DNA of 64,000 nt, taken from Roseovarius lutimaris (GTDB lineage: Bacteria; Pseudomonadota; Alphaproteobacteria; Rhodobacterales; Rhodobacteraceae). Location of the stretch: NCBI RefSeq assembly GCF_900115165.1, contig NZ_FOVP01000007.1, forward strand, positions 122,912-186,911, in the 5' to 3' direction. Of the stretch, positions 39,118 to 48,528 are shown piece by piece. The notes beneath the pieces were generated by a model. That model searched no databases. It worked only from the letters and a program-made list of their open reading frames with translations, and was not told the origin of the DNA. Both the position numbers and the translations under genes were made by a program. Within the stretch, counting starts at the first letter, position 1. Each line of letters begins with the position of its first letter.

Positions 39118-39154
39118 AAAGGCGACGCTCTTGTCTCGAAGGGCGCGCCTTTTT
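39118..39154 (+). terminator. Terminator after fabG
   Basis: AAAGGCG-a-CGCTC pairs with GGGCG-CGCCTTT across a 10-nt loop, with one bulged A and a TTTTT tail. It separates fabDG from acpP, so acpP is expected to have its own promoter. Confidence 0.75.
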
Positions 39155-39168
39155 GCCCGGAGAGGAAT

Positions 39169-39195
39169 TTGAGTATTTGTGGAACGGTGAAAGCC
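39169..39195 (+). repeat. Short dispersed repeat, copy 1
   Basis: TTGAGTATTTGTGGAACGGT followed by GAAAGCCC. The same unit recurs at 43314-43340 with only about three base changes. It lies between the fabG terminator and the acpP promoter and is non-coding. Confidence 0.55.
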
Positions 39196-39368
39196 CAGTT
39201 GCGCGTGGCGTGAGTCTGAGCCCCCGTGAGATCGCGCCTGGCGCGTCCGGGACTGGCCGGGATGTCGCGAGGAGAATCAGGTGATGGGATGTGCGGGAGG
39301 CTGTGAAATCGACAGGTCGGCCGTTCCCTGGTCTTGCCCGGCGGGATATCTTGGGGTTGTGAAAGCAT

Positions 39369-39396
39369 TTGCCAACGCCGCGCCATGTGCTATAGG
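39369..39396 (+). promoter_or_regulatory. Probable acpP promoter
   Basis: TTGCCA, a 16-nt gap, then TATAGG: a good match to the vegetative promoter form in this group. Transcription would begin near 39403, leaving a leader of about 150 nt before acpP. The high demand for acyl carrier protein supports a separate strong promoter here. Confidence 0.5.
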
Positions 39397-39553
39397 CGGC
39401 GCAGAATTACCGGAGGAACAAGCGGATTCCCCCGGTGGGCCGCAGTTTGCGGGTAGTCGAGAGCCGCCCGCTGGGGCACTATCAAAGCCGCTCCCTGATT
39501 TATCGGGGGCATAAAACGGGCAAGAGTGCCCATGAAACGATGAGGATTATGAC

Positions 39554-39787
39554 ATGAGCGATATCGCAGACCGCGTTAAAAAGATCGTTGTGGAACACCT
39601 GGGCGTTGAAGAGGACAAGGTTGTCGAAAAAGCCTCGTTCATCGACGATCTTGGCGCAGACAGCCTGGACACGGTCGAACTGGTCATGGCCTTCGAAGAG
39701 GAATTCGGCATCGAGATCCCTGACGATGCTGCCGATACGATCCAAACCTTTGGCGACGCAGTGAAGTTTATCAGCGAAGCGTCCTGA
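39554..39787 (+). CDS. acpP: Acyl carrier protein
   Basis: The 77-residue carrier of growing acyl chains. The phosphopantetheine serine is S37 in [13 protein letters not shown]; the acidic helix-bundle sequence is typical ([27 protein letters not shown]). TGAGGATTATGAC precedes the ATG. A strong terminator lies 21 bp after the stop, so acpP is a separate short transcript. Confidence 0.98.
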   Translation: MSDIADRVKKIVVEHLGVEEDKVVEKASFIDDLGADSLDTVELVMAFEEEFGIEIPDDAADTIQTFGDAVKFISEAS

Positions 39788-39807
39788 GTTTTTCGCCATG
39801 TGCGAGG

Positions 39808-39836
39808 AAAGGCCCTGCCATCCGGCGGGGCCTTTT
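39808..39836 (+). terminator. Terminator after acpP
   Basis: AAAGGCCCTGCC and GGCGGGGCCTTT form a 12-bp stem with one G-U pair around an ATCC loop, followed by a short T run. It should end most acpP transcripts before the HisA-like gene. Confidence 0.85.
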
Positions 39837-39986
39837 GCGTTTTATCGGGCATGTTTCGCTTTGGTTGGATCGCCGCGAAAGGCCCATATGATGCCGATTT
39901 GAGACAAGTCATTGTGCCTCTCGACAGGCACAATTGATTTCGTCCGGTACAACAGCCGGGGGTTTGACCTTGAAAAGGGCGCGATG

Positions 39987-40730
39987 ATGATCCTCTATCC
40001 GACGTTGGAAATTCTGAACGGTAAATGCGTTAGCCTGACGCGTGGACGGCTGGACGAGCCGGTGATCTGGCATGTGGATCCGGTCGAGACGGCCCGCAGC
40101 TTTGCGGCGGCCGGGGCGGACTGGATGCATCTGACGGATATGAATGGGCTGCGTGGCGAGGGCGGTAACGATGATTTGATCGCCGAGATCATTCGCGCGG
40201 CAGGCATTCCCGTGCAACTCGGCGGTGGCTTTCGCTCGCGCGAGGCGGTCAGCCGCTGGATAGACAAAGGTGCGGGGCGCATCGTTCTTGGTACCCTGGC
40301 GGTGCATGACCCCGCGGCCGTAAAGGAACTTGCCAAGTATCACCCGGATCAGATCGTTGTCGCCGTGGATATCTTTCAGGGGCAGATGATGACCGACGGT
40401 TGGCGCAGTTCAAGTGCGATAAGCCCGGAGACCTTTATTCAGGCCTTTGACGGCGTGCCACTTGCGGGGATCATCGTGACCGATATTGACGCCGATATCG
40501 AGGATAGCGATGGCAGCCTCGGGGTGATTTCGGGGCTTGCGGCCAAAACCCGTTTGCCGGTTATCGCCCGTGGCACGGTGCGCACAGCGGATGATGTGTC
40601 GCGGCTGAAGTATATGCCCAATATTGCCGGTACATTGATTGGCCGCGCGCTTTTGGCCAAGGATGTCGATCTTGGCGCCGCGCTTGCGCTTGCGCGTGCG
40701 GTATCAGAACCGACGGCACCGTTCGCATAG
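39987..40730 (+). CDS. HisA/HisF-family TIM-barrel protein (HisA-like paralog)
   Basis: A 247-residue TIM barrel resembling HisA, the histidine-pathway isomerase: ILNGKCVSLTRG at the start, VQLGGGFRS (77-83), RIVLGTLAVHDP, IVVAVDI (D128) and IIVTDIDADIEDSDGSLG (about 162-179). The acidic residue on strand 1 is Glu (E8) where HisA has Asp; the others at D128 and T165 are kept. It lies between acpP and fabF, not with his genes, so a different role is likely. Of several starts, ATG at 39987 has GGG 7 nt upstream; a start at 39912 is unlikely. Substrate unknown. Confidence 0.8.
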   Translation: MILYPTLEILNGKCVSLTRGRLDEPVIWHVDPVETARSFAAAGADWMHLTDMNGLRGEGGNDDLIAEIIRAAGIPVQLGGGFRSREAVSRWIDKGAGRIVLGTLAVHDPAAVKELAKYHPDQIVVAVDIFQGQMMTDGWRSSSAISPETFIQAFDGVPLAGIIVTDIDADIEDSDGSLGVISGLAAKTRLPVIARGTVRTADDVSRLKYMPNIAGTLIGRALLAKDVDLGAALALARAVSEPTAPFA

Positions 40731-40800
40731 ACCGACAGGGCCGGGTGACGTAGCCGCAACCCCGGAAAACTCGGCATGCTGCCGCGTAGCAATGCGCGCG

Positions 40801-40839
40801 GCTCTTGCCCCCCGGGGGTAAGCCGGGGTAAGAGCTTTT
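40801..40839 (+). terminator. Hairpin before fabF
   Basis: GCTCTTGCCCC and GGGGTAAGAGC form an 11-bp stem (one G-U pair) followed by TTTT, 29 bp before the fabF start. It may end the HisA-like transcript or attenuate read-through into fabF. Confidence 0.6.
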
Positions 40840-40867
40840 GAAGAATAAGCACTGAAAGGGCAGCATT

Positions 40868-42127
40868 ATGCGGCGTGTCGTTGTCACCGGTCTGGGTTTG
40901 GTTACCCCGCTTGCATCCGGGGTTGAAGAAAGCTGGAAGCGTCTTCTGGACGGGCAGTCAGGTGCGGGCACCATTACCCGATTTGATCCCTGTAACGTGC
41001 TGACCACCTACGCCTGTGAGGTGCCGCTTGGCGATGGCAGCGATGGCACCTTCAATGCCGATCATTACATGCAGCCCAAGGAACGCCGCAAAGTCGGCGA
41101 TTTCATTCTCTACGGTGTGGCGGCTGCCCAGCAGGCGGTGGAAGATGCCGGTTGGATGCCCGAGGATGAGGAAAGCCGCGCGCGTACCGGCGTGATGATG
41201 GGATCGGGCATTGGCGGGCTGAGCTCGATCGAAGAGACCACGCTTGTGATCCGCGACAAGGGCGCGCGTCGGGTGTCGCCGTTTTTCATCACCAGCGCGC
41301 TGATCAACCTGATCAGTGGACAGGTCAGCATCCGTCACGGTTTCAAGGGGCCGAACCACGCGGTTGTCACGGCCTGCGCAAGCGGGGCGCATGCGATTGG
41401 CGATGCGGCACGGCTGATCATGTTCGACGATGCGGATGTGATGCTTGCCGGTGGCGCCGAGGCGGCGATCTGCGAGATTGGTATTGCCGGGTTCAACGCC
41501 TGCAAGGCCCTGTCGACCAAACGGGCCGATAACCCAAAGGCCGCCAGCCGCCCCTATGACGCGGACCGTGATGGTTTCGTGATGGGCGAAGGGGCCGGTG
41601 TGGTGGTTTTGGAAGAGCTTGAACATGCCAAGGCACGCGGCGCCAAGATCTATGCCGAGGTGCTGGGCTATGGCCTGTCCGGCGATGCCCATCACATCAC
41701 GGCACCTGCCGAGGATGGCGATGGCGGCTATCGCGCGATGAAATCGGCGCTCAAGCATTCCGGCCTTGAACCAGGGGATGTGGATTACATCAATGCCCAT
41801 GGCACAAGCACGATGGCCGACACGATCGAGCTTGGGGCGGTAGAGCGGCTCTTGGGCAATGCCGCGGCCAAGACCTCAATGAGTTCGACCAAATCGGCCA
41901 CCGGGCATCTGTTGGGGGCGGCAGGCGCGGTCGAGGCGGTTTTCTCGATCCTGGCGCTGCGGGATCAGGTGGTGCCGCCGACGATCAACCTGGACAATCA
42001 GGCGGTGGATACCCCGCTTGATCTGGTGCCGAATGTCAAACGCGAGCGTGAGGTGAATGTGGTCATGTCCAACAGCTTTGGCTTTGGTGGGACCAATGCC
42101 TCGGTCTGTTTCGGGAAACTGCGCTGA
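40868..42127 (+). CDS. fabF: 3-oxoacyl-ACP synthase II
   Basis: FabF condenses acyl-ACP with malonyl-ACP to lengthen fatty acids. The 419-residue protein has the catalytic Cys in VTACASGAHAIGDA, the two His in NAHGTSTMADT and SATGHLLGAAG, and the terminal MSNSFGFGGTNASVCF. GAAAGGG lies 9-10 nt before the ATG. Its stop overlaps the mltG start by one base, so the two are coupled. Confidence 0.97.
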   Translation: MRRVVVTGLGLVTPLASGVEESWKRLLDGQSGAGTITRFDPCNVLTTYACEVPLGDGSDGTFNADHYMQPKERRKVGDFILYGVAAAQQAVEDAGWMPEDEESRARTGVMMGSGIGGLSSIEETTLVIRDKGARRVSPFFITSALINLISGQVSIRHGFKGPNHAVVTACASGAHAIGDAARLIMFDDADVMLAGGAEAAICEIGIAGFNACKALSTKRADNPKAASRPYDADRDGFVMGEGAGVVVLEELEHAKARGAKIYAEVLGYGLSGDAHHITAPAEDGDGGYRAMKSALKHSGLEPGDVDYINAHGTSTMADTIELGAVERLLGNAAAKTSMSSTKSATGHLLGAAGAVEAVFSILALRDQVVPPTINLDNQAVDTPLDLVPNVKREREVNVVMSNSFGFGGTNASVCFGKLR

Positions 42128-43284
42128 TGTGGCGGCATATCGCCTCGAATTTCCTTACGCTTCTGGTTGTTATCGTCTTTCTGCTTGGGGGCATGATCCT
42201 CTGGGGCCAAAAGGAATACGGCACCAGTGGCCCTCTGAGCGAGGCGATGTGCCTCCGGGTTGAACCCGGTAGCACGATGCGACGCATTTCGCGTCGTCTG
42301 GAAGATGAGGGCGCGATTGCCAGCGGGACGATCTTTCGTATCGGCGCGGAATATGGCGACAAGAGCGATGACCTCAAGGCCGGCAGCTGGCTCATCCCCG
42401 AAGGCGCCAGCATGGCGCAGATCACCGAGATCATAACCCGTGGCGGCGCCAGCAGCTGTGGCACAGAGGTGGTCTATCGCATCGGTATCACCAACGCCGA
42501 GGTGGTGGTGCGCGAGCTTGACACCGGCACCGGGCGCTACGAGGAAAAGATCTCGTTTGATCCGGGAGTCGACGAGGCGCGCCCCGATCTTTTCACCCGC
42601 GTGCGCGGCCAGGCCGACACCCGCTATCGCATTGCGCTTGCCGAAGGCGTGACAAGCTGGCAGGTGGTCGAAGAACTGAAATCCGTCGATGTGCTTGAGG
42701 GCACAGTCGAGGAAATGCCCGCAGAAGGCTCGCTCGCGCCCGATAGCTATGAGGTGCGTGCAGGCGACACCCGCGAGAGCGTCATCGCCCGCATGCGCGC
42801 GGCGCAGGATATTATCCTTGCCGAGGCCTGGCAAAATCGCGCCGAGGACGTGCCGCTTGCAAGTGCCGATGAGGCGTTGATCCTTGCCTCGATCATCGAA
42901 AAGGAAACCGGCGTTTCCGAAGAGCGCCGACAAGTGGCCAGCGTTTTTACCAACCGCCTCAAGCGGGGCATGAGGCTGCAAACTGACCCGACGGTGATTT
43001 ATGGTGTGACCAAGGGGCAGGGAATTCTGGGCCGTGGTCTGCGCCAAAGTGAATTGCGCGCCGCGACGCCCTGGAACACCTATGTGATCGACGCCCTGCC
43101 GCCGACCCCGATCGCAAATCCGGGCCGCGCCAGTATTGAGGCGGCGGTCAATCCAGACAGCACAGATTACATCTTCTTCGTGGCCGATGGAACCGGCGGA
43201 CACGCCTTTGCCCGAACCCTGGAAGAGCATAATCGTAACGTCGCAAAATGGCGCGAAATCGAAGCAGAGCGCGCGGCCAACTAG
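42127..43284 (+). CDS. mltG: Endolytic murein transglycosylase MltG
   Basis: MltG (YceG) is a membrane-anchored lytic transglycosylase that cuts nascent glycan strands and is linked to chain-length control in peptidoglycan. The 385-residue protein has one N-terminal helix (about 7-27), a LysM-like subdomain, and the catalytic Glu in ILASIIEKETGVSEER; further motifs are VASVFTNRLKRGMRLQTDPTVIYG and TPIANPGRASIEAAVNP. The fabF-mltG pair overlaps by one base (TGATG). Confidence 0.95.
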   Translation: MWRHIASNFLTLLVVIVFLLGGMILWGQKEYGTSGPLSEAMCLRVEPGSTMRRISRRLEDEGAIASGTIFRIGAEYGDKSDDLKAGSWLIPEGASMAQITEIITRGGASSCGTEVVYRIGITNAEVVVRELDTGTGRYEEKISFDPGVDEARPDLFTRVRGQADTRYRIALAEGVTSWQVVEELKSVDVLEGTVEEMPAEGSLAPDSYEVRAGDTRESVIARMRAAQDIILAEAWQNRAEDVPLASADEALILASIIEKETGVSEERRQVASVFTNRLKRGMRLQTDPTVIYGVTKGQGILGRGLRQSELRAATPWNTYVIDALPPTPIANPGRASIEAAVNPDSTDYIFFVADGTGGHAFARTLEEHNRNVAKWREIEAERAAN

Positions 43285-43313
43285 AAGGGCCTGCGCGCGG
43301 TGGCCACCGTGGA

Positions 43314-43380
43314 TTGAGTATTTATGGAAAGATGAAAGCCGGATGCCACGCTCTGGTTTCTTCTGGCCGTAAATATCCCC
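43314..43380. repeat. Composite repeat: two families side by side
   Basis: The unit TTGAGTATTTATGGAAAGAT plus GAAAGCC (43314-43340) repeats the one at 39169-39195. It is followed at 43353-43380 by an inverted copy of the 8157-8187 unit (CTGGTTTCTTCTGGCC and AAATATCCCC). So two dispersed repeat families meet here, between mltG and the DksA-type gene; no gene is seen in it. Confidence 0.6.
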
Positions 43381-43433
43381 GCCGGAGGCTCCCCCGGCCG
43401 AAACGGAGTGCAGGGATTTGGGGCAGGTGCGCC

Positions 43434-43772
43434 TTAGCCATTGGCGCATGAAATACAGCGCGTCGCGGCCGGGTCAAGCACCAGACGGGCCTGGGCAATA
43501 TCGTCGCCACAATCTTCGCAATAGCCGAAATCTCCCTCATCCATGCGCCGCAAAGCCATTTCAAGCCGGGTTTTGAGGGTCTGGCGGCGCATATGGCTGG
43601 CCTTGGCCATGGCCTGATTTTGCAGCGCGTCCATCCGGCTCAGCCGACCCACCGCCTGTTGATCAAGCTCGACTGTGGCCTGCCCCGAGTGACCAAGCGC
43701 ATCCTCTTTTGCCAGGTCGATCAACAGGGCCTTGATCCGGGTGCGAAATTGGCTCTGGTCGTTCTCATTCAT
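43434..43772 (-). CDS. DksA/TraR-type zinc-finger protein
   Basis: A 112-residue protein with a helical N-terminal half and the C4 zinc finger CEDCGDDI...TRCISCANG at the C-terminus, as in DksA/TraR proteins. It is shorter than true DksA (about 150) and lacks the full coiled-coil tip, so it is better called a DksA-like or TraR-type protein; it may bind RNA polymerase through the secondary channel. Start MNENDQSQFR at 43772 is preferred to 43808, since the latter reaches into the cysE promoter area. It is divergent from cysE. Confidence 0.85.
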   Translation of the reverse strand: MNENDQSQFRTRIKALLIDLAKEDALGHSGQATVELDQQAVGRLSRMDALQNQAMAKASHMRRQTLKTRLEMALRRMDEGDFGYCEDCGDDIAQARLVLDPAATRCISCANG

Positions 43773-43856
43773 TTTGCTTATCCCCCCGATCACGCCTTTG
43801 CATTTCACTGATCCTGCCTATCTGTTACACTCGACCCAATCCAGAGGAGCATACAC

Positions 43857-44684
43857 GTGGCGAAAACACATTCAAAACTGGCGGAGCTTGATCCGGTCTG
43901 GGCTCGGATTGCGTCCGAGGCGAAACAGGCGATTGCCGATGAGCCGCTCCTGGGCGGGCTGATCCATTCAAGTGTTCTGCACCATGATACCTTCGAATCG
44001 GCGCTGGCCTATCGGATTTCTCTCAAGCTGACCTCGAATGAAATGCCCGAACAGATTCTGCGGGAGATTTGCGACAAGGCGCTTGGCTCTGATCCTGACA
44101 TCGGGCTTGCGGCACGTGCCGATATCGTTGCGGTGAATGATCGCGATCCGGCCTGTGACCGCTTTATTCTGCCGCTGTTGTTCTTCAAGGGCTTTCAGGC
44201 GGTGCAGGCCTACCGCATCGCCCATTGGCTCTGGACCTCCGGCCGTCGTGATCTGGCGCGGTTCTTTCAGATGCGCGCCTCTGAGGTGTTTGGCGTCGAT
44301 ATTCACCCCGCCGCGCGGATCGGCAAGGGCATCATGATCGACCATGCCCATTCCATCGTGATCGGCGAAACGGCAGTTGTCGGTGACAATGTCTCGATGC
44401 TGCATTCGGTGACCCTTGGCGGCACCGGTAAGGAAGAAGAGGACCGCCATCCCAAGATCGGCAATGGCGTTCTGATTGGTGCCGGGGCCAAGGTGCTTGG
44501 CAATATCCTCGTCGGCAATTGTAGCCGCATCGCCGCCGGTTCGGTGGTGCTGGAAGAGGTGCCGCCCTGCAAGACGGTGGCGGGGGTGCCTGCGCGCATT
44601 GTCGGCGAGGCGGGCTGTTCACAACCCTCTGTCAGCATGAACCAGCTTTTGGGTGTACGCGGCGAGGAAAATGGCGCCGATTGA
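43857..44684 (+). CDS. cysE: Serine O-acetyltransferase
   Basis: CysE acetylates serine with acetyl-CoA to give O-acetylserine for cysteine synthesis. The 275-residue protein has the N-terminal helical domain (LDPVWARIASEAK...EPLLGGLIHSSVLHH) and the left-handed beta-helix of hexapeptide repeats (IHPAARIGKGIMIDHAHSIVIGETAVVGDNVSMLHSVTLGGTG), with the catalytic His in DHAHS. The start is GTG, with AGAGGAG about 9 nt upstream. A strong hairpin after the stop isolates it from pdhC. Confidence 0.96.
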   Translation: MAKTHSKLAELDPVWARIASEAKQAIADEPLLGGLIHSSVLHHDTFESALAYRISLKLTSNEMPEQILREICDKALGSDPDIGLAARADIVAVNDRDPACDRFILPLLFFKGFQAVQAYRIAHWLWTSGRRDLARFFQMRASEVFGVDIHPAARIGKGIMIDHAHSIVIGETAVVGDNVSMLHSVTLGGTGKEEEDRHPKIGNGVLIGAGAKVLGNILVGNCSRIAAGSVVLEEVPPCKTVAGVPARIVGEAGCSQPSVSMNQLLGVRGEENGAD

Positions 44685-44715
44685 TCCGGCGTTTTCGACA
44701 TTGCAGGACAAATTA

Positions 44716-44748
44716 CGCCCCCGGATGGAGTGTTTCCAGCCGGGGGCG
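44716..44748. terminator. Hairpin between cysE and pdhC
   Basis: CGCCCCCGG and CCGGGGGCG (9 bp) enclose a second small stem, TGGA/TCCA. The very stable hairpin lies between the two convergent genes and probably ends both transcripts. Confidence 0.75.
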
Positions 44749-44756
44749 GTGTTGTT

Positions 44757-46088
44757 TCAGGCCAGCATGACCATCGGGTTTTCCAGATTTTCGACGATCT
44801 GGTTCAAAAGATCGGCGCCCATTGCGCCGTCAATCACCCGGTGATCGACACTTAGCGTGACCGACATGACTGTGGCCACGGCCAGCTCTCCGTCGCTGCC
44901 GACAACGGGCTGCTTCTTGCCCGCACCGACCGCCAGGATCGCGCCATGCGGCGGGTTGATCACCGCGTCGAAATTGTCGATGCCGAACATGCCGAGGTTG
45001 GAAATCGCGAAAGTACCGCCCTGATATTCCTGCGGCGCAAGCTTGCGGTCGCGGGCGCGGGCAGCGAGGTCTTTCATCTCGGTCGAGAGCGCCGAGAGCG
45101 ATTTCATCTCGGCATCCTTGAGGACCGGCGTGAACAGCCCGCCCTCGATCGCCACGGCCACCGCCACATCCGAGGGTTTCAGCTTGAGCACCTTGTCGCC
45201 TGCCCAGACCGCATTGGCATCCGGCACCGCCTGGAGCGCAAGCGCACAGGCCTTGATGATGAAGTCATTCACCGAGAGTTTGACGCTGCGCGCTTCAAGC
45301 TGTTTGTTCAGCTCAGCCCGGAATTTCATCAGCGCATCGAGCTTGATATCGCGGCGCAAATAGAAATGCGGCACTGTCTGTTTGGCCTCGGTCAGGCGCG
45401 CGGCGATTGTCTTGCGCATCCCGTCAAGCTTGACCTCTTCATAGTCGCGATCCTGATACATCGCCATGACCGCATCCGAGGACGGGCCAGAGGCCGCCGC
45501 CGCCGGGGCAGGGGCCTTGTCGGTAGATTTCGCGGTCTCTTTCGTTGATGCGGCGGAGGGCTTGGCGCTCTCCACATCCGCCTTGACGATCCGGCCATGC
45601 GGGCCAGAGCCGGAAATACCGGCAAGATCAACGCCCTTGTCGGCGGCAATCCGGCGCGCGAGGGGCGAGGCGAAGATACGCCCGCCATCACCGTCAGTCG
45701 GCGCTGCGGGCGCCTTGGTCTGGGGGGTGTCAGGCGCGGGTTTGTTGCTGTCGCCCGTCTCGGGCTTTTCCGCCGCTTCGGACTTTGGCGAGGCGGCCTC
45801 GCCCGAGGCCGAAGAGCCGCCAGCCTCGATGTCATCGGCGCTTTCACCCTCTTCCAGAAGCACGGCGATGGCGGTGTTCACTTTCACGCCCTCACTGCCC
45901 TCTTCGATCAGGATCTTGCCGATCGTGCCTTCATCGACGGCCTCGAATTCCATCGTGGCCTTGTCGGTTTCAATCTCGGCCAGAAGGTCGCCGGAACTGA
46001 CCGTGTCGCCCTCTTTGACAAGCCATTTGGCAAGGGTGCCCTCTTCCATGGTGGGGGACAGGGCGGGCATCAGAATTTCAATTGGCAT
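44757..46088 (-). CDS. pdhC: Pyruvate dehydrogenase E2 (dihydrolipoyl acetyltransferase)
   Basis: The core of the pyruvate dehydrogenase complex, transferring acetyl from lipoate to CoA. The 443-residue protein has one lipoyl domain ([17 protein letters not shown], lipoyl Lys near 43), an Ala/Pro-rich linker, a peripheral-subunit-binding domain ([25 protein letters not shown], about 137-160), and the catalytic domain with [15 protein letters not shown] near the end. It is last of the pdhA-pdhB-pdhC operon, 14 bp after pdhB. Confidence 0.96.
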   Translation of the reverse strand: MPIEILMPALSPTMEEGTLAKWLVKEGDTVSSGDLLAEIETDKATMEFEAVDEGTIGKILIEEGSEGVKVNTAIAVLLEEGESADDIEAGGSSASGEAASPKSEAAEKPETGDSNKPAPDTPQTKAPAAPTDGDGGRIFASPLARRIAADKGVDLAGISGSGPHGRIVKADVESAKPSAASTKETAKSTDKAPAPAAAASGPSSDAVMAMYQDRDYEEVKLDGMRKTIAARLTEAKQTVPHFYLRRDIKLDALMKFRAELNKQLEARSVKLSVNDFIIKACALALQAVPDANAVWAGDKVLKLKPSDVAVAVAIEGGLFTPVLKDAEMKSLSALSTEMKDLAARARDRKLAPQEYQGGTFAISNLGMFGIDNFDAVINPPHGAILAVGAGKKQPVVGSDGELAVATVMSVTLSVDHRVIDGAMGADLLNQIVENLENPMVMLA

Positions 46089-46102
46089 CGCTCTATGTCT
46101 CC

Positions 46103-47476
46103 TTACCGATAGGTCACTTGGCGCACGGCATCGAGCACCTCATCCACGGATGTCAGCGCCAGCTTTTCAAGGTTGGCTGCATAGGGCATGGGCACATCCT
46201 TGCCGGTGCAGTTGATGACAGGCGCGTCAAGATAATCAAATGCGCGCTCCATCAGGGTGGCCGAGATGTGGTTGCCAATCGAGGCCACCGGCCAGCCTTC
46301 CTCGACAGTGACACAGCGGTTGGTCTTCATCACGCTGGCAATCACCGTGTCATAATCAAGCGGGCGCAGGGTGCGCAGGTCGATCACCTCGGCGCTGACG
46401 CCGTCTTCGGCAAGCTTGTCCGCCGCCTCAAGCGCATAGGTCATGCCGATGCCAAAGCTGACGATGGTCACGTCAGAACCCTCGCGCCAGATCTTGGCCT
46501 TGCCGAAGGGAATGGTGAAATCATCCAGTTTCGGCACCTCGAAGGAGCGCCCGTAGAGGATTTCGTTTTCAAGGAAAATCACCGGGTTCGGGTCGCGGAT
46601 CGCCTGTTTCAAAAGACCCTTGGCACAGGCCGCCGAATAGGGCTGTACCACCCTCAGGCCCGGAATTTGCGCGTACCAGGCCGCGTAATCCTGGCTGTGC
46701 TGGGCGCCGACACGGGCGGCGGCACCGTTGGGGCCGCGAAACACGATTGGACAGCCCATTTGCCCGCCGGACATATAAAGCGTCTTGGCGGCAGAGTTGA
46801 TGATCTGGTCAATCGCCTGCATGCCAAAGTTCCAGGTCATGAATTCGACAATTGGACGCAGGCCGCCAAAGGCCGCGCCAACCCCGATCCCGGCAAAGCC
46901 ATGCTCGGTGATCGGCGTGTCGATCACCCGCTTGCCGCCGAATTCTTCCAGCAGGTTCTGGGTGATCTTGTAGGCGCCCTGATATTCGGCCACCTCTTCG
47001 CCCATGATAAAGACCGTCGGATCGTCGCGCATTTCCTCGGCCATGGCGGCGTTGAGAGCCTCGCGCACGGTCTTGGTTTCCATCTCGGTGCCCTCGGGCC
47101 AGTCGGGGCTTGTGTCGGCCTTCGGCGCCTCGGGCGCTTTGGCCTCGGCGGGGGCGGATTTTTTCGGGGCTGGGGCCTCGTCTTCCGGCGCGCTTTCCGG
47201 GGTGGCGACGCTTTCGATGTCGTCGGCGCTTTCGCCCTCTTCCAGAAGCACGGCGATGGCGGTGTTGACTTTCACGCCCTCGGTGCCCTCTTCGATCAGG
47301 ATCTTGCCGATGGTGCCTTCATCGACGGCCTCGAATTCCATCGTGGCCTTGTCGGTCTCAATCTCGGCCATGATATCGCCGCTCTTGACGCTATCGCCTT
47401 CCTTGACCAGCCATTTTGCCAATGTGCCTTCTTCCATCGTCGGAGAGAGGGCGGGCATCAAAATTTCGGTTGCCAT
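46103..47476 (-). CDS. pdhB: Pyruvate dehydrogenase E1 beta subunit with lipoyl domain
   Basis: The beta subunit of heterotetrameric E1. The 457-residue chain starts with a lipoyl domain nearly identical to that of PdhC ([36 protein letters not shown]), a linker rich in Ala, Pro and Glu (about 88-125), then the transketolase-type beta domain ([49 protein letters not shown]). Fusion of a lipoyl domain to E1 beta is known in alphaproteobacteria. It lies 15 bp after pdhA. Confidence 0.96.
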   Translation of the reverse strand: MATEILMPALSPTMEEGTLAKWLVKEGDSVKSGDIMAEIETDKATMEFEAVDEGTIGKILIEEGTEGVKVNTAIAVLLEEGESADDIESVATPESAPEDEAPAPKKSAPAEAKAPEAPKADTSPDWPEGTEMETKTVREALNAAMAEEMRDDPTVFIMGEEVAEYQGAYKITQNLLEEFGGKRVIDTPITEHGFAGIGVGAAFGGLRPIVEFMTWNFGMQAIDQIINSAAKTLYMSGGQMGCPIVFRGPNGAAARVGAQHSQDYAAWYAQIPGLRVVQPYSAACAKGLLKQAIRDPNPVIFLENEILYGRSFEVPKLDDFTIPFGKAKIWREGSDVTIVSFGIGMTYALEAADKLAEDGVSAEVIDLRTLRPLDYDTVIASVMKTNRCVTVEEGWPVASIGNHISATLMERAFDYLDAPVINCTGKDVPMPYAANLEKLALTSVDEVLDAVRQVTYR

Positions 47477-47491
47477 GGGTGTCTCTCCTTC

Positions 47492-48502
47492 TCAGGCGTT
47501 CTGCGGCGCCGTATCGGCGTAAATATCGGTCCAAAGCTCTTCGGCGGCGGGCACCGGGCTGTCCTTGGCAAATTCGGCACTGGCGTTGACGATCTCCTTG
47601 ATCTCCTTGTCGATCGCCTTGAGATCGTCCTCGCTGGCATGGCTACCCGAGAGCAGCAGGTCGCGCACATGCTCGATCGCGTCTTTCTCGTCGCGCATCT
47701 TCTGGACCTCTTCGCGGGTGCGGTACTTGGCCGGGTCCGACATCGAATGGCCGCGATAGCGGTAGGTCTTGATTTCAAGGATATAAGGGCCCTTGCCCGA
47801 GCGGCAATGCGCCACGGCCTTTTCGCCGGCCTCTTTCACGGCCAGAACATCCATGCCATCCACGGCCTCGCCGGGAATGCCGAAAGCCTCGCCGCGGGTG
47901 TAGATATCCGGGCTCGAGGTCGAGCGTTTCTGCGAGGTGCCCATGGCATACTGGTTGTTCTCGATGACGAAGATCACCGGCAAATCCCAGAGCGCGGCCA
48001 TGTTGAAGGTCTCATAGACCTGCCCCTGGTTGGCGGCGCCATCGCCGAAATAGGTGAATGTCACGCGGCCGTTTTCGTTGTATTTATCGGCAAAGGCCAG
48101 ACCGGCGCCAAGCGGCACATTCGCCCCGACGATGCCATGCCCGCCGTAGAAATGCTTTTCCTTGCTGAACATATGCATCGAGCCGCCCTTGCCGCGGCTA
48201 TAGCCACCCTCGCGGCCCGTAAGTTCGGCCATCACGCCTTTGGGGTCCATGCCACAGGCCAGCATATGGCCGTGATCACGATAGGTGGTGATGCGTTTGT
48301 CGCCGTCTTCGGCGGCGGCCTCAAGACCGACAACCACCGCTTCCTGACCAATATAAAGGTGACAAAAACCGCCGATCAAACCCATGCCGTAAAGCTGGCC
48401 GGCCTTTTCCTCGAATCGGCGGATCAGCAGCATATCGCGGTAAAATGTCTTGAGTTCATCGGCAGAAACGTTTGGTTTCTTTGTGCTTTTTCGGGCAGCC
48501 AT
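47492..48502 (-). CDS. pdhA: Pyruvate dehydrogenase E1 alpha subunit
   Basis: The TPP-binding alpha subunit of heterotetrameric E1, which decarboxylates pyruvate. The 336 residues include FYRDMLLIRRFEEKAGQLYG, GFCHLYIGQEAVVVG, the TPP motif GDGAANQGQVYETFNMAALWDLPVIFVIENN, and the phosphorylation-loop-like YRGHSMSDPAKYRTREEV. AAGGAG lies 9 nt before the ATG at 48502; an ATG at 48526 is less likely, lying next to the inverted repeat upstream. First gene of pdhABC; no lpd gene is in this operon. Confidence 0.96.
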   Translation of the reverse strand: MAARKSTKKPNVSADELKTFYRDMLLIRRFEEKAGQLYGMGLIGGFCHLYIGQEAVVVGLEAAAEDGDKRITTYRDHGHMLACGMDPKGVMAELTGREGGYSRGKGGSMHMFSKEKHFYGGHGIVGANVPLGAGLAFADKYNENGRVTFTYFGDGAANQGQVYETFNMAALWDLPVIFVIENNQYAMGTSQKRSTSSPDIYTRGEAFGIPGEAVDGMDVLAVKEAGEKAVAHCRSGKGPYILEIKTYRYRGHSMSDPAKYRTREEVQKMRDEKDAIEHVRDLLLSGSHASEDDLKAIDKEIKEIVNASAEFAKDSPVPAAEELWTDIYADTAPQNA

Positions 48503-48528
48503 GGGCGGGCGACTCCTTGTTTGCAAAT

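Larger units (their letters stand above)
39155..39553. other. fabG-acpP intergenic region
   Basis: About 400 bases without a credible gene, after the fabG terminator. It holds one copy of a dispersed repeat (39169-39195), a promoter-like pair (39369-39396) and a leader of about 150 nt before acpP with several short G/C-rich inverted segments (GGGCCGCAGTTTGCGGG-like pieces near 39436-39475). Confidence 0.5.

Noticed and set aside
39281..39514. 77-codon ORF upstream of acpP
   Set aside because: No ribosome-binding site, no family, and it spans the likely acpP promoter and leader.
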